In this document: piece after piece, positions 1-12,817 of the stretch
Position numbering within the stretch: position 1 is the stretch's first letter
Layout: each line of letters starts with the position of its first letter
NCBI GenBank assembly: GCA_028386065.3
Contig: JAKUCV010006715.1
Location: forward strand, 91,406-155,405
Direction of reading: 5' to 3'
Origin: Turnera subulata
Lineage: Eukaryota > Streptophyta > Magnoliopsida > Malpighiales > Passifloraceae
Length of the DNA stretch: 64,000 nucleotides
Position numbers and translations under genes: made by a program
Notes under the pieces: generated by a model
Databases searched by the model: none
Told to the model about the DNA's origin: nothing
The model's input: only the letters and a program-made list of their open reading frames with translations

Positions 1-422
1 GCCATTTATCCGTTCTGTTTTTTTTTTTCTATATATCATCATCACTTGCCAATCGCTCTCTCTCTCTCTCTCTTCAAGAAGTGGGGTTTAATGCTTTTTT
101 GTTTTTACATTGAACTGCCAGCGTCTTAAAAGGAAATACCAGCTTCAAAGTTGTTGTATTTGTTGTCATTTGGTGTCAGGAAAGGAGAAAAATCCAGATC
201 CTTGGTGAGTTTAACAAACTGGGTTTTGCAGCAAATTTGATTTTGGAGTTTGGACATGTGTACTGTTTTTGGTTCCTGTATAAAGAGTACGGCTTTGTGG
301 GTTTGAATTGGTGAAAATGGGGCATTTGGTTTTTGCAGGCAGGAGTTGGGGTTGAAACTGAGATGGGTTTGTAGGGAATCCGCGAAGATCTAAGTAGCTT
401 TGGATTTGGGTCGTAAAGAGAT
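1..422 (+). promoter_or_regulatory. 5' leader of the membrane-protein gene, with possible leader intron
   Basis: A CT microsatellite lies at about 52-74. A plausible leader intron runs from the donor at 205 (GTGAGT) to the acceptor ending at 338 (TTTTGCAG), about 85 bases before the start codon. The promoter itself is probably to the left of the window. Confidence 0.4.
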
Positions 423-3400
423 ATGGAGCCTCCGAGTGGGGTTTTGGCTTCTCTGTGGAACTTCCTTCGCTTTCTGCCTTTCTTCATTGGGCTTCTCGTT
501 CTTGGAACCTTTAAGGGTGAGTTTCTTCTCTCTTCATACCCTGTTTTGATCCTGCTTTAGTTCTTCTATTTGCTTTAATGTTTTTTCTCACTTAACATTG
601 ACTGTCGACCGCTATAGATTTTTTTTTCCTTTCTTCAAACTCCCAACTTTGTTGTTTTGAACTGTTAAGGAGTTCATGTCGTGAGAGGAATTTGTTTTTA
701 TCTCAGGATGTGTTGTTACAATAATATATTGTTGTTTTTTTTTTTTTGCCGAATAATAATATATTGTTGTTTGTATCTCTTGGATGCCCGAGTATTTATT
801 AGAATGACCTATGAGTTTGAACAGTAACAATTGTTAGTTTAATGGAAGCTCAGTGTATTCGTGCTTCCAGTTTCTTTCCTGAACCAGCCGGTTAACTGTC
901 GAACCCATTTGATATCAAGGTTTAGTTCCATTTGCCCGCTACTATTATTTCTACTCTTTTGTTCATTGGCTTGGCACCGATTCATGTGATGATATATGCT
1001 CGGTTGATGCTTGATAAGCAGTTAATTCTTTGCCTTGATGAGTTTTCTGACAATATCAATCATGAACTCCTATGTTTCTTTCAGGTATCATTTTCTGTCC
1101 ATTGGTATGCTTGATCATGACAGTTGGAAATACTGCTATCATATTGGGACTTTGGCCATTTCATATTTGCTGGACGTACTACTCTGTTGTCAGGTGCTCT
1201 CCTATCCTACATTTTCCTTTTGGGCTTCCCAGTACTTCTCTTTTTATGTAGCAATCTCTCTCATTCTGTTAATTTCTCTAACAAGCAGAGCTAAACAATT
1301 AGGGCCACTTCTGAAGATTGTTATCTGCATTTGCCTACCAGCTCCTGCGGTTCTGTGGCTAGTGCTCAGCATCATCGGTAGTATATTAGGTGGAGCACTA
1401 TATGGTTTTCTTTCACCAATATTTGCAACTTTTGATGCAGTTGGAGAAGGAAAGAGCAACGTGCTTTACCACTGTTTTTATGTATGTCTCAAAACTCTCC
1501 AATTCCTAAACCTTGGTCATCTGTGGCCTTTTGTTCTCTCCTGTTGTTAAGCGACATAAGAGGCTCAACTGTTTTTGCATACAGGATGGAACCTGGGACA
1601 CTGTCAAAGGGAGTTGCACTGTTGTTCGTGATTTTCAAGATGTTTGTTATCATTCTTACCTCTCCGTTATGGAGGACCTGCGAAGACATGGGCCTCAAGA
1701 TGGAAAATACTATGAGATCAGGTTTGCTGTTGTTTGTTTCTTTCAGCCAAGAAACATTTGCTTCTTGACTCTTCTCAAGTCTTACATGCTCTTATTAGGC
1801 AATGCAATTGTGCCTGCTTTAGCATTTTACGTTTCTGTATTTTCGTGGGGCAGTAAATTATTGTCAACATGTATTATAGTTAAGAACCTTCAAAACGCTT
1901 GTGCTTATACTCTATTTCTATGATGGTCAAAACATTCTGAGGTGGAACTTCAAGAACTCGAGGCATCTTGCTAGACTCCAAAGTTTTCTTTTTGTTTTTC
2001 AAACTTTATTTAGCTCCTGGATGCGCGATCACTCATTTGAAGGGTCGGTCTCCTAGTTATTAGAGGCATCTTAACTTTGGTTTTGAGAAAATATGACTTA
2101 AAATCTGTAGCTAATCATTCTGAAATCCATATAAAGGTCCTAGAAAATTTGTACAGCCCCTGTATGGAATGAGTCTCATGCACTAGAGGATAATAGATCA
2201 TCATCTTTGGCTGGTCCACGTACCTTTTCTGTTTTGAGACTCAAAATAAGACTACAGCTTTCAATCAATATAATATTCGTTGTATTGGAACATTGGTAGC
2301 AATATTAAGTTGCCTGGCAAAAAGCCACATGTATATCTGAAGACTTCAACTGGATCTGTTTAATAATTTTGGAAGTGCTTGCAAAAACCTATTCATCGAG
2401 GGAAACAATTTTTCAGTAACATGCTTGTCAGCTGTTTACATCAGTACAGTAAATGTCTCGAGTGTTGTTGCGGTTCCTGTTATTGATGAAGTTTTTACAT
2501 GTGATATTTTGTTTGAATATTGCAGGCTGCTTTATCTTCCTGGAGCTATTGTTGCTGCTGCACTAGGCATCATCGTTGACTTTCCTCTGATCTCATTGGT
2601 TGCCCTCTTCAAGGGCCCATACATGCTCTTTAAAGGGTGGCGTCGCTTGTTTCACGATCTCATAGGACGGGAAGGCCCTTTCTTGGAGACCATATGTGTT
2701 CCATTTGCTGGTCTTGCTATCCTACTCTGGCCATTGGCTGTTGTTGGTGCCATTTTGGGTTCCATGGCATCCAGTATCTTCCTTGGCGCTTATGCGGGCG
2801 TTGTTGTTTATCAGGTGAAATTTTATGCTCTAATTGGTCCTAATGCCTTTATGCTGTGTTAAAAAATATCTAAATCAATTTATAAGCTTTCATGTTGGAA
2901 AATCTTCAGAAAGGAACATTTCAAAATGCATTCTAGTTTCCTGATGCCCTTAAAACAACTATTGGAACAAGTTATTATTGGCTTTATATGTGCCTTTGTA
3001 TTACAGTGTTTGACATTTTCGATTGAGAGCCCACTCTTGTGTCCCTGCATCTCACTTCTTGTCAGTTCAGCATGCCATGATACCCAAGATATCTGAGAAA
3101 CATGCCGGGAAGATAGTGTTTTATCCATTTCTTTCAACTGCATTGCTCCGTTGCATCTTTCATGCATATTCTGCTAGGGACATCAAAGTTAATTCTGTGA
3201 GCTCTGTGATTCCAGGAATCATCCTTTTGGTTTGGACTTTGCTATGTTGTTGCATCCCTGGCAATCTATGATGAGTACAGCAATGATGTTCTTGACATGC
3301 CAGAAGGCTCTTGCTTCCCTAGGTTTTTCACTCTTCTCTGAAATGTTTCACGTTTCTGATACCAAACTTGTGAACTTTGGCAGAGTTCCTCTAATTTCTG

Positions 3401-4589
3401 ATATTGACAGGCCTAAATACCGAAAGGAGGGTCCGCTTAGCAAGACCACATCCCGTACATTCTCAGAGTCCAGTTCTATTCGGAATCCTCCTTCCCGCAC
3501 ACTTTCATTCAATAATCCTATGGTTGATCTGAAGCCACTTGAGGTACCTTAGGCATTTGACTACCTGGTGGCTGAGCTTTCTGCACTATTTTTGCTTCAC
3601 AAAGTGATGCATAGATTTCCAATACGGTTCTGATTCTTAAAGGAAGCTTTGGTTTTTTTATTTTTTCAGCTACTTGAAAGCTTATTTAAGGAGAGTCAAC
3701 ACCATGGTAAGATCTTTGTACTGGAAGGGCTAATTACGCAACAAGACATCGAAAATGCCAAGTCTGGTAAGGGCAGCAGGGTTATTAGCATTGGCTTGCC
3801 TTCTTATTGCATTCTTAAGACGATTTTGCGCTCTGCAAAATCCAATTCTGCGGGTATTTTGTTGGGTAAGTGGATCCCCCTCACTGTATTGATGTACTCT
3901 CATATTCCTCCTATTACATACAACCTTTAAGGTTCCGATTTTCAGATAAAGAAAGCTTTTTTATTCCTTAACAATGCAGGTGACAACACCGAGATAACTA
4001 GCACAAACAGGCCAAAAGATGCCTTCTTTGATTGGTTTCTTAATCCATTTTTGGTCATCAAAGAGCAGATCAAGGCACTGAACCTTTCTGAGGCAGAAGA
4101 GGATTACCTCTGCAAATCAGTACTGCTAAATGGTGATCCCACGAAGATGAAAAATTCTGGTCTTGGCTCATCACCGGAGTCTGAAATTAGACGGGCTGAA
4201 CTTGACGGAATAGCTCGAAGGTAAACTCTGCAAAATCCCTTACAATGCTTGATTTTGTTTGAAATAGTGAACTGCCCTTGAGACCCTATTTATCTTTCTC
4301 ACATAATTACCATTTCATATGGTTAAGGCTTCAAGGGATCACAAGATCTATCTCGAGATATCCAACTTCAAGGCGTAATTTCCAGAATCTTGTGAAGAAA
4401 CTATCAGAAAATCTTGCTACCATGAATGGTGATAGCAACAAATCGAGCAACGGGACAATTCCAAGATCAAAGAGTGCCTTTGCCCGGGTGCCATCATTTT
4501 TGTCAGGGTCTTTCAAGAACAAGACAACCAACACAGGTTCTGACCAAGAGAGACAACTAGTTGTCGAGAGGGATGTGGACATTGTCTGA
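423..4589 (+). CDS. Plant multi-pass membrane protein of unknown function, ten exons, 586 aa
   Basis: Exons 423-516, 1085-1193, 1289-1481, 1585-1721, 2526-2814, 3216-3322, 3411-3543, 3670-3865, 3980-4220 and 4328-4589 total 1761 nt and read through without a stop. The start is the MEPPSG codon that opens the hydrophobic first exon. Hydrophobic segments lie near residues 8-30, 33-60, 70-105, 180-210, 235-270 and 277-290, which makes it a polytopic membrane protein. Residues from about 310 onward are soluble, with a Ser/Arg-rich stretch and a Ser/Lys-rich tail, probably cytosolic. I recognise it as a plant-specific membrane family that is annotated but has no established function; the Arabidopsis member from memory is near At5g40640. 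The last acceptor (4326-4327) has a weak pyrimidine tract, but the frame across it is consistent. Membrane topology is inferred from hydrophobicity by eye. Confidence 0.88.
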
Positions 4590-5429
4590 AAAGGGTCTTG
4601 AGCTTTATCTAGGCACTGTGCCATTCTCAATATTAAAATGCAGAAAAAGTGCACATATATTGATGATTTTTTCTTTTCTTGTTTGTTCTTTGTGTTATGT
4701 CTAGGAATTAAGAGTAGAAACCTTAACTTGTTTTGCTAACACCTTAGGAGGAAATGAGAGGAAACAGAAAGGCATAAAAATGTTAAGCAAATCTTGCATC
4801 AAAATTATAGATAAGAAGGAATGGAATCGCCATCATTCTTCTTTTCATGTTTGATTGTTTTCTTTTATTTTTCGCTATTATTGGCGTTCCTTGCGCTAAG
4901 TTGACCTCCCCTAATTCTAGAGAGAGGCGACATCAATTCATCTTTTCATCGAGTTTTGTTTTTAATTTCTTCATAAAATTTACTTCTCAAAAAAAGAAAA
5001 TTTTCCATAAAATTCAGTTGAGGCTTTCACATTTTATCTGGATCGACGCTTCTAAAGTGGGTCAAAACTGGGCCCACTTTTGAGCATTAAAATCCGTCCA
5101 GGTAGCCCACTGGGCCATTCCCTCGACGACTCGTTAATGTTCTGTATAAGTTCGTAATCACATGAACGGGCCTCTAAGTTGTGTCTTCAAGCCCACGATG
5201 GAGAGCTCATCGTGCTTGGGCCTAAACCCAACGTTTTGTTCTATTCTCATGAAAGATTGATTAATGGCTAAATCCCGATTTTATGCAGTGATTATACCAG
5301 CTGACCAGGTCAAGCAAAGGTCGTCAAACCACTACCCCCACTACCTCCATATCCACCTCTTTTTTTTCCCTCCAAAAACCCCATTAACCAATTCCTGAAA
5401 CACTCATTCCCCACCCCAAAGCAACTTGC
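4590..5429. other. Spacer between membrane-protein gene and phytocyanin gene
   Basis: It contains the 3' untranslated end of the upstream gene and the upstream promoter of the phytocyanin gene. I see no gene, repeat or RNA structure here. Confidence 0.6.
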
Positions 5430-5436
5430 TATAAAA
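5430..5436 (+). promoter_or_regulatory. TATA box of the phytocyanin gene
   Basis: TATAAAA lies 90 bases before the ATG at 5526, a normal spacing for a plant gene with a short leader. Confidence 0.6.
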
Positions 5437-5525
5437 ACCCACAAACCGCAGCCCCCGAAACCCCTCACACACATAGAAAACACCCATCTCATCATTTTCA
5501 CAGAAGAGAATTAAGCTTTCTTATA

Positions 5526-6171
5526 ATGGCGGCTACTACCAAGTTAATGTTGCTTCTCTTGACCATCACCGCGTTGTCTTCTCTTCAGTTCTTGTTGGTG
5601 TCTTCCTTTGAGTACGAAGTTGGTGGACCAAAAGGCTGGGTTGTTCCTCCACCCAACGACACCAGAATCTACAACGACTGGGCATCAGAGAACCGCTTCC
5701 AAGTTGGAGACACAGTCCGTAAGTTCCACATATATATATGCACCACAAGGGTATACATTCCTTTGGTTGTTTCTTCTTTCTTTAATGTTCTTTTTCTGGT
5801 TTACTCTTTTCTTTTTGTGGATGTATGTAGGTTTTAGGTACAGGAAGGATTCTGTGATGGAGGTTACAGAAGAAGACTACAAGAAGTGCAACTCCAGCCA
5901 CCCTAGCTTCTTCTCCAACACTGGAAACACAGTCTACGATCTTGACCAACCTGGGCCTTTCTACTTCATCAGTGGAGTTTCTGGTCATTGCGAGAAGGGG
6001 CAGAGGATGATCATCAAGGTCATGTCAAGTGGAGATCACGGTGGCTCTGCTGCTCGTAAAAAATCTGCCGCTCCTCCTCCTCCTTATACATCTTTTGGAG
6101 TTCCTAAGTTGTTGCTCTTGTTCCAAATCGTTGTGTACTACTCATATGTTGCTTCTTCCCTCCTTTTCTGA
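5526..6171 (+). CDS. Early nodulin-like phytocyanin, GPI-anchored, 177 aa
   Basis: Exons 5526-5718 and 5831-6171 splice within an Arg codon to give 177 residues. Residues 1-27 form a signal peptide, residues 28 to about 132 a plastocyanin-like domain, then a short Ser/Pro-rich linker and a hydrophobic C-terminus typical of a GPI-anchor signal. Cys84 and Cys118 are the usual disulfide pair of phytocyanins. The copper site is incomplete: Asp/Ser stands where the first His ligand would be and Ser112 where the Cys ligand would be, while His117 and Gln122 remain. That fits the early nodulin-like (ENODL) branch, thought to sit at the outer plasma membrane/cell wall and not to bind type-1 copper. 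The single intron inside the domain is the usual position for this family. Confidence 0.9.
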
Positions 6172-6836
6172 GTTTTAATTTTCACCAAAACTATTGTTTC
6201 CATCCCTAATTTGTTGCTTTGGTTCTCATGTTTCCATTAAAGTTAATTATTGGATGTTAGGTGTCCTAGCTTATAGAGGCTTAGTCGTTTGTTTAATTTG
6301 CTGATTTTAACAATGTCACCTAATTCAGATGTTGAATTTGTTTAGACATTTCTACCATTTTAATAGTATATATAACTTTTTCATTATTGACCCTGTTGCT
6401 CCTTTTTTTTTTTTTTCCTTTTAATTGGTTCTGTTTCTCTCCTTCTCTTCTACATTGCAATGAGTAATATTCTCCAAGTTTTGCTTAAGAAATTCCCAGC
6501 GGTTTGAACAGATTGGGCCTGGGAATCGAACATTTTAGGCCAGGTGGGCCAGCCCAATCCAAGTAAAATAGAATCCACAGAGCCAAAAAGTGCTTATTAT
6601 AAAACCGAAGCATTTACCTTTTCTTTCAAGGAGGCTTCGTCTGCCTACTGGACATGGGTAAATGACTAATTAATGACAGTCACCTCACCTTGTTAATAAA
6701 AAAGGAAAAGAATGCTAATCTCCTAAAATCATGGTGCTAGTACTAATATTGTGACAATTATAAGAAATCTTTCGTGGAGAAGAGATTTTTTGGGGGGTCC
6801 GTGGCGGCGGAAGGCGACAAAGACAGTAACCAAACA
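6172..6836. other. Spacer between phytocyanin and CCCH genes
   Basis: AT-rich, with T-runs near 6403-6418. I see no coding potential or repeat; it holds the 3' end of one gene and the promoter of the next. Confidence 0.6.
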
Positions 6837-6844
6837 TATAAAAA
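6837..6844 (+). promoter_or_regulatory. TATA box of the CCCH gene
   Basis: TATAAAAA lies 81 bases upstream of the ATG at 6918. Confidence 0.5.
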
Positions 6845-6917
6845 GCCGCAAAACAATATTAACACAGTAGCAGTAGTCTATTTAGGGTTGAAGAGGGTGG
6901 GTAGTGAGTGATACACA

Positions 6918-9900
6918 ATGGAAGATGGAGAGATGGGAGCTTATGGAGATGGTTGGGGCAACTTTCCCCAAACATCCTCACAAGCGGCAAATTACTCTAG
7001 TGATGATCATCGTACTACAAGTCCTTCCCATGTGGACCCGTTGTTGTCCACCGACCAGCTATTATACCAAACAGTAGCTCAAGGCATTCAAAACGTGGGT
7101 ATCGCCGAAAAGGACTTCATTGAAGAGAAAGAGACCGAGAGTACTGTTGAAGGTGACCTCAATGGTGGAAAACATGAGTACCCAGTAAGGCTTTATGCTC
7201 AAGATTGTACCTTTTATACCAAAACTGGGAGGTGCAAATTTGGTCCGTCTTGCAAGTTTAACCATCCACTCAGAGAATGCCAGGTATATGTAGAGTGCAG
7301 TCTTTATAAATTTGTGTAATGTTGTAGCTTTTTTCTTTGAGGTTAAATTTATACTATTAACTGAAAGGCTGTGATTCTCTGTGCTTGGGAATTTTGCGAC
7401 ATGGGTTTAACTTTGGCAGTTTCTTTTTTTGTGTTTGTGGTGAACTGTAAAGGGTGAGGCTGGAAATGAGAAGGAAATAGGAAATTTTGGGTGGAACTCT
7501 AAGCAAATTGAATGCAAGGTCAGTACTTACTTTACTATTTACCCAATTGTGATCTACTGCTCTCTCTTGCACACATTTTGTTCTCTTAGCTTTCATTTAG
7601 TACTGTTGAGTGTTGATTCTGTTAACTTAACAATGTTGTTATGTTCCCGAATGCTGATGAAGCATTTTGTATGTGTTTCATTAAAGTTTCAAAAGAAGTT
7701 TTTCCTTACTATGGCTCCCCTGTGGCTCCACTGTTAGTGACAGAGTCAGGTTATGAAATCGTATCTGATCAGTTGCTTGAAAGTCATGGACTGTAGTGTT
7801 TTGTGTGGCTAATATTGTTTTCTACTACATCTTGGGATTTATTTTCATGTTTTGTTCGTTTGCAGTATTATCTAACCGCTGAAGGGTGCAAGTATGGAAA
7901 TCTTTGCAGATATAGTCATTCCAAGGCAAATTCTCACTTTGCAGCACCATGGGAGGTAAACCTTTTGGTGTGTTATTGTAGCTGGTATCATTGCGGAAAA
8001 CAACAATCCTATGGATATCGAGACATTCTTACCAAAGTTCTTAATTTCTTGTTGGCTTGGATAAATGTGGGGTTTCTTTTGCTCTTTTTAGCAAATAAAC
8101 CCCAGGTTTAACCTTTCTAAGCTTCCTAGTCTCAGACTTGTTATTTGTATTATTGTTTTCGGTTATCTCCACAAACAGTTGCTCTGTATTTGTTCCTGTT
8201 ATGAATGTTAATCTCGCTATGCTTTCGACAAAAAAAAAAAATTCTTGTGCATGTGGATACAGCAGCAAATGGATAACATTTTTATTAAAATCTGAATGAT
8301 TTTTCACATTTTTTTTATAGCAAAAGGAAACACAAATTATGGAAGAAATGTAGAATGACTTTCTTAGTGTCCATTAGCATTAATCCATAGCTATACTGTT
8401 TCTGTCTCTCTGTGTCCCTTCTTACAATTCTCTCAGCTGTAGTTGCCTTTCTGCTTGGTTATGGAACTTTTTGATTTAACTTTTTTGCGGAGATTGGAGT
8501 TGCCGATATTTATTTTTGGTAACATGTGAAGGATGCAAAGGTGGAGGAACAAAAGAAAAGTGAAGGCTTATTGGGACAGACAGAGCATACTGAATCAGAA
8601 TTTCGCATCAAGAAAAGTATTGAATGCAAGGTTAGGATGTTATTCAAAACTTTCTATTTGTGGGGTTTTAGGTTATATTAATCAACCGAGTGATATAAAG
8701 ATGACACAACTGCTTAACATTAGTGCTATTGTGGTACATGCAAGGGAATGTTTTGTTTAAGTAGATGAGGATTATGGCACGGCAATAATAGGAAACAAAT
8801 AAAGGTAAGCATTACGTTTTATGGGTCAGTTTAGAAAACATAGACAAAGGTCAGTGCTTCGCTTCAGGAAACAAAACTTTGGTCAGGATTCATGGGGCCT
8901 TTAAGCAATTTGAGATTAAATGGCAGCTTATATGACTTAAATGTACTCCATATGGTTCGCTGGTATGTAATGTATATGTGATTTGGTTTAAAGCTGTCTC
9001 TTTGCACTGCTGCTATTGGTTAGAGCATCCACATAAACTTAAGATGTAAAGAGAGCTACAGTGACGCAATTGTGCAGAACTTGCTACTCAATTGCTGGAA
9101 ATTTGAGTTGACATTTTACAACTCAAGAAGTTGGGGGGGCCTGGCTACTGTTAATGATCGCTTTCACATTCTTCTTTGATCATGCCATCATTGTTATTAG
9201 AGCTATATATCTCTGTCTCATTTTTCTTTAATTTTGGAATTTGTAAGGCCTCATGATCTGCCATTTTTTTTGGTTATTTGCCACAGTATTACCTAACTAG
9301 TGGAGGATGCAAATATGGAGAAGCTTGTAACTACGCACACATTAAAGAGAAAACAGAGATAGAACCAGTAGAGCTGAACTTTTTGGGTCTTCCACTGCGA
9401 CCGGTAAGGTTATTTAGGTTCTGTCTGTATAAAATTCCATCTTTATAATAATAGTTGCACATAGTCAAAATAATCCTGGCTTATCCTCCAAGTTTTAGAG
9501 CCCTAACTTGACAATGGGATCCTTCAATTTCAGCAACAGAAAGAATGTCCATTCTACATGCGCACTGGTTCCTGCGGGTATGGATCTGATTGCTTGTTTC
9601 ATCATCCCAATCCCACTGCTTCTGGAGAATATGGTCCTTTTAACTCAACTTCTGCTGCTTCATTTACGGGAGATCATACTTTGGGAAATCAGAAAAGGGA
9701 AATTGATAGCTCACAATCATATGATAATATTCATGGGAATACTCACCCATCTCATGCCTTTGGGATGCCTTCATTTCGCGAAGAGATATTTCCAACAGCT
9801 AAGCGAATCTCTTATCAGGTTGCCTCAATAATGATCCTATTAGTGTTATACTAACGTACTCTGTTTGTTCATTGTGCCTTGCTTTAGAATGTAATTTGGT

Positions 9901-10924
9901 GGCCTGTGCATTTGTGGGAAGAACAGAGCATTGAGACATTTTATTATTTTTCTGTTACAATTTTGTAGCATTATGAGAAATCTAGGCTCATTTTTTCGTG
10001 CCATTTTTGTGCTTTGATGCCTTAATTTGTTATTCCTTACTGTCTTTTTTTACTTTTTTGTTATTTCCTTATTTCCTTAGACTTTAGTGGTCAAATTATG
10101 CTCTAGACACATCACCACCTAGCCAGGCACTGCATTTTCTTACTCTTGTATCTGTTATTCTTAAAGTATTATTCTGATTTGTTTCATTTTTGGGGCATCA
10201 TATGCTCAACTTACTAGATATTCACTCCCCCTATTCACTCATGTAATTAACTGTAGAGTATTTGTGGTTTGCTTAGGTTCCTGCTTATCCTGGAGACAAT
10301 ACCACATATTCCTTTTCATCTCCATTAGAGAACAATCAGAGGATGACTGTAGATGTCACGACTAACTATCAAGAAAAGATGCAAGATGAAGACTTCCCTG
10401 AACGTCCAGATCAACCAGAGTGCAGTTACTTCATGAAAACTGGGAAATGCAAGTTTGGCTTTGCCTGTAGGTATAACCATCCCAAGGACCCAGCTTCAAA
10501 GCTATTTCTCAATAGCAAAGGTCTGCCACTAAGACCTGTAAGTTTCCAGTTCCTTGAGTCCGTCCAATGTGTTTCCATCCAGACTAGGGACTAAGCTCAC
10601 TTCTAAGGAAGTCTTCACCTTAAGAAAAGAAAAAGAAACACCTATCTGGGGATATAGTTTGTTCTAACCGCAGTAATTCATCAGGGATTGTAGAAAGTGA
10701 AAATATAAAAGCAAAGAATAAATATGATATTGAATGTAGGCTGCTCAGCCAGGGCTTTTTCGTTTCTTCATCGAGGATTCTTACCCTTTGGGAACGCTCA
10801 CCTAAGCTTTTTGAAACATGAAATTTTGCAGGACAGGAACATTTGCTGGCATTACAAACAGAATGGCACTTGTAAGTACGGCGGTAAGTGTCAGTTTAAC
10901 CATCCCGAAAACCATGTGGGCTAA
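6918..10924 (+). CDS. Zinc-finger protein with six CCCH fingers, 458 aa
   Basis: Exons 6918-7283, 7453-7518, 7866-7955, 8532-8630, 9287-9403, 9534-9818, 10277-10537 and 10832-10924 are each a multiple of three and total 1377 nt. Six C-x8-C-x5-C-x3-H fingers start at residues 97, 143, 206, 251, 390 and 433. Fingers 2 and 3 are each split by an intron just after the first Cys-Lys, with the same YYLT sequence opening the next exon. Fingers 3 and 5 are each followed by a GLPLRP motif, typical of the plant ZFN-like C3H class. Members of this class bind RNA or DNA and are usually nuclear or cytoplasmic mRNA regulators; the target here is unknown. The acidic N-terminus (1-90) looks disordered. Confidence 0.9.
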
Positions 10925-12063
10925 GCTATTTGATCCTGCTCTGAAGAAGTTTTGGCTGGCTATAAGTACTGACCATCTAGGTTCCTAGTCGACATAGCAA
11001 TGATCCATTTTGGATTCATCAGCTGTCACTCTTTGTTCAAGAAGAACCTTCTCTTGATCTTTATTTGAGAACCTAGTTTTGATTTTTATTAAACATACAT
11101 AAAGCGATTTTGGTCTTTTTGTGGACAACATAGTCAGAGCCTCTTCTCCAACTTTGAACGGTAGTTTATATAATCTGTTTGGCGTGCAATGATGATTATG
11201 AGATCGCTTATTTTGTTTGGATGATTGGAATTGGAAAAAGAAGTGCACTTGGCATTCCTTGTTGTTCATCAGGGAAAGGTCAGCTCTCCTAGCAACCGCA
11301 AAGCAAAAAGTTACTGTTTCCTCCATTTGCATTTTATTAAACCCTGGGCCCAATATCTACGTTTGATTGCGGAAGGAAACACCCCATTTTCTTTTTCACC
11401 TGGAGCAACAAATGTCTCCGCAGAAAACCCATCTCTCAAAGAAAATGATTTATGGGCTATGAATGGGAAACAAATGGCCAAAGAGTGGAGAAAATATGTC
11501 CTTTTTGCACTATTGATAAGATGTATAAGCAAACAAATGAGTCAGTAACATTGACTCTTCTACCAGGATCAGCCTGACAGCAATTTGCATGGAAAATACT
11601 AGGAGACCTATGCTTTTACAATTGCATGCTTGTTGCATAATTCCTTCAACTTATGATCCAGGCAACAAAATATTTAAAATCCAGCCACTAGAGGTGGATG
11701 AACCCCCTTTAGTTGGCAGGTGGCCTTTTAAACTTGGCAAAGGTTCTATAGTAGATGAACAACGCAAATGAACTACATTTAGCATAAATAACCCTTTGTT
11801 GCTTTTGTCAACAATACGCTACTGATGCTAAACTCTGTCTTTTCTGTTTTCTCCAAAAGAGTATATATATTATAGATATATATAGGGGCAACACATGAAG
11901 GGATGAACAAGAAATTGTCTGAAAAATAAGATTGAGTGGACCGGGAAAAGAGTTAACCAGCAGGGCACTCCCTTTTTGTTAATCCTTAATGGAAGCCTGC
12001 ACTCTCTCTCACTCCATGAATCTCAAACGGCACAACCTTGTCTTTTCCATTGCCACAATGGCT
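10925..12063. other. Spacer between convergent CCCH and NOI genes
   Basis: It holds the 3' ends of the two convergent genes. Short open frames (for example 11225-11548) have no recognisable domain or codon signature. A (TA)n stretch lies near 11863-11883. Confidence 0.55.
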
Positions 12064-12817
12064 TCAGAAACAGCAAAACCATTTCTTCTGCTATCAACCA
12101 CGAACAAAGAAAGAAAATCTCAGAATATAATAAAACTTTTTGGCTGATAATTAAAGGGGGTGACAATGGATGCATACCGGTGGGGGATAATGATCATCCT
12201 TGGATTGATTACTGTTTCTTTGTGAGGCTGCTCCAACCCCGCCTGTAGTTTTCTTCTCATCTCTGGCTTTGCTAAATATGACAGTGAATCCTTCTGCAGA
12301 TGCAGGATTGTTCACATCCCATTCTCCAAATTTCGGCAGAGGCCGGCCACCTTCTTGTTGCTAATACACAAAGATCAGATTCTATAAATATCATGGTTCT
12401 ATGAATTGCCCTACTAAAGATGTTCAAAGAATTTCAGATTAATCCTGAACCAAGTGCTTATAAAATATCTGATTAAGACTCTTATTACTTATCAATAATC
12501 TCTGCAGAATATTTCACAGGCTTCAATGCCATGAAAAAGATTGGTTCATAACAAATCAATCAAACAATCATTCCTGCAAACAAAAAAAAAACAACAAAAC
12601 ATATTTTCTTCGAATCACACTTTTTTTGCATGTGATTAATTCTCCAAAAAATTATGAAACGAAATAATGATTGATAAAAAAAATTAATCAGCATCAACAT
12701 CAAAACAGATTCACATGAAGTGGTACAAAATCTTACAAAAACCAATCACATCTGTCTGATCTAAAACATACAATATGCAAAAGGGTTAAGGTTAGAATTG
12801 AATCTTACTTGCGACAT
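12064..12817 (-). CDS. NOI-domain (RIN4-like) small protein, 71 aa
   Basis: Minus-strand exons 12817-12809 (9 nt), 12360-12178 (183 nt) and 12087-12064 (24 nt) give 71 residues, all with GT-AG borders. Residues 10-35 carry the NOI motif (PKFGEWDVNNPASAEGF then TVIF), the segment shared with RIN4 that in RIN4 contains the AvrRpt2 cleavage site (PxFGxW). The protein ends KKWFCCF, with two Cys suited to palmitoylation, so it probably attaches to the plasma-membrane inner face. The first exon encodes only Met-Ser-Gln and the last only seven residues plus stop, so the gene is easy to miss. Its role is presumably in immune or membrane-traffic signalling as for other NOI proteins; this is inference. 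Confidence 0.88.

Noticed and set aside
5310..5501. Glycine-rich minus-strand frame upstream of the phytocyanin gene
   Set aside because: It is the complement of a C-rich promoter and leader region.
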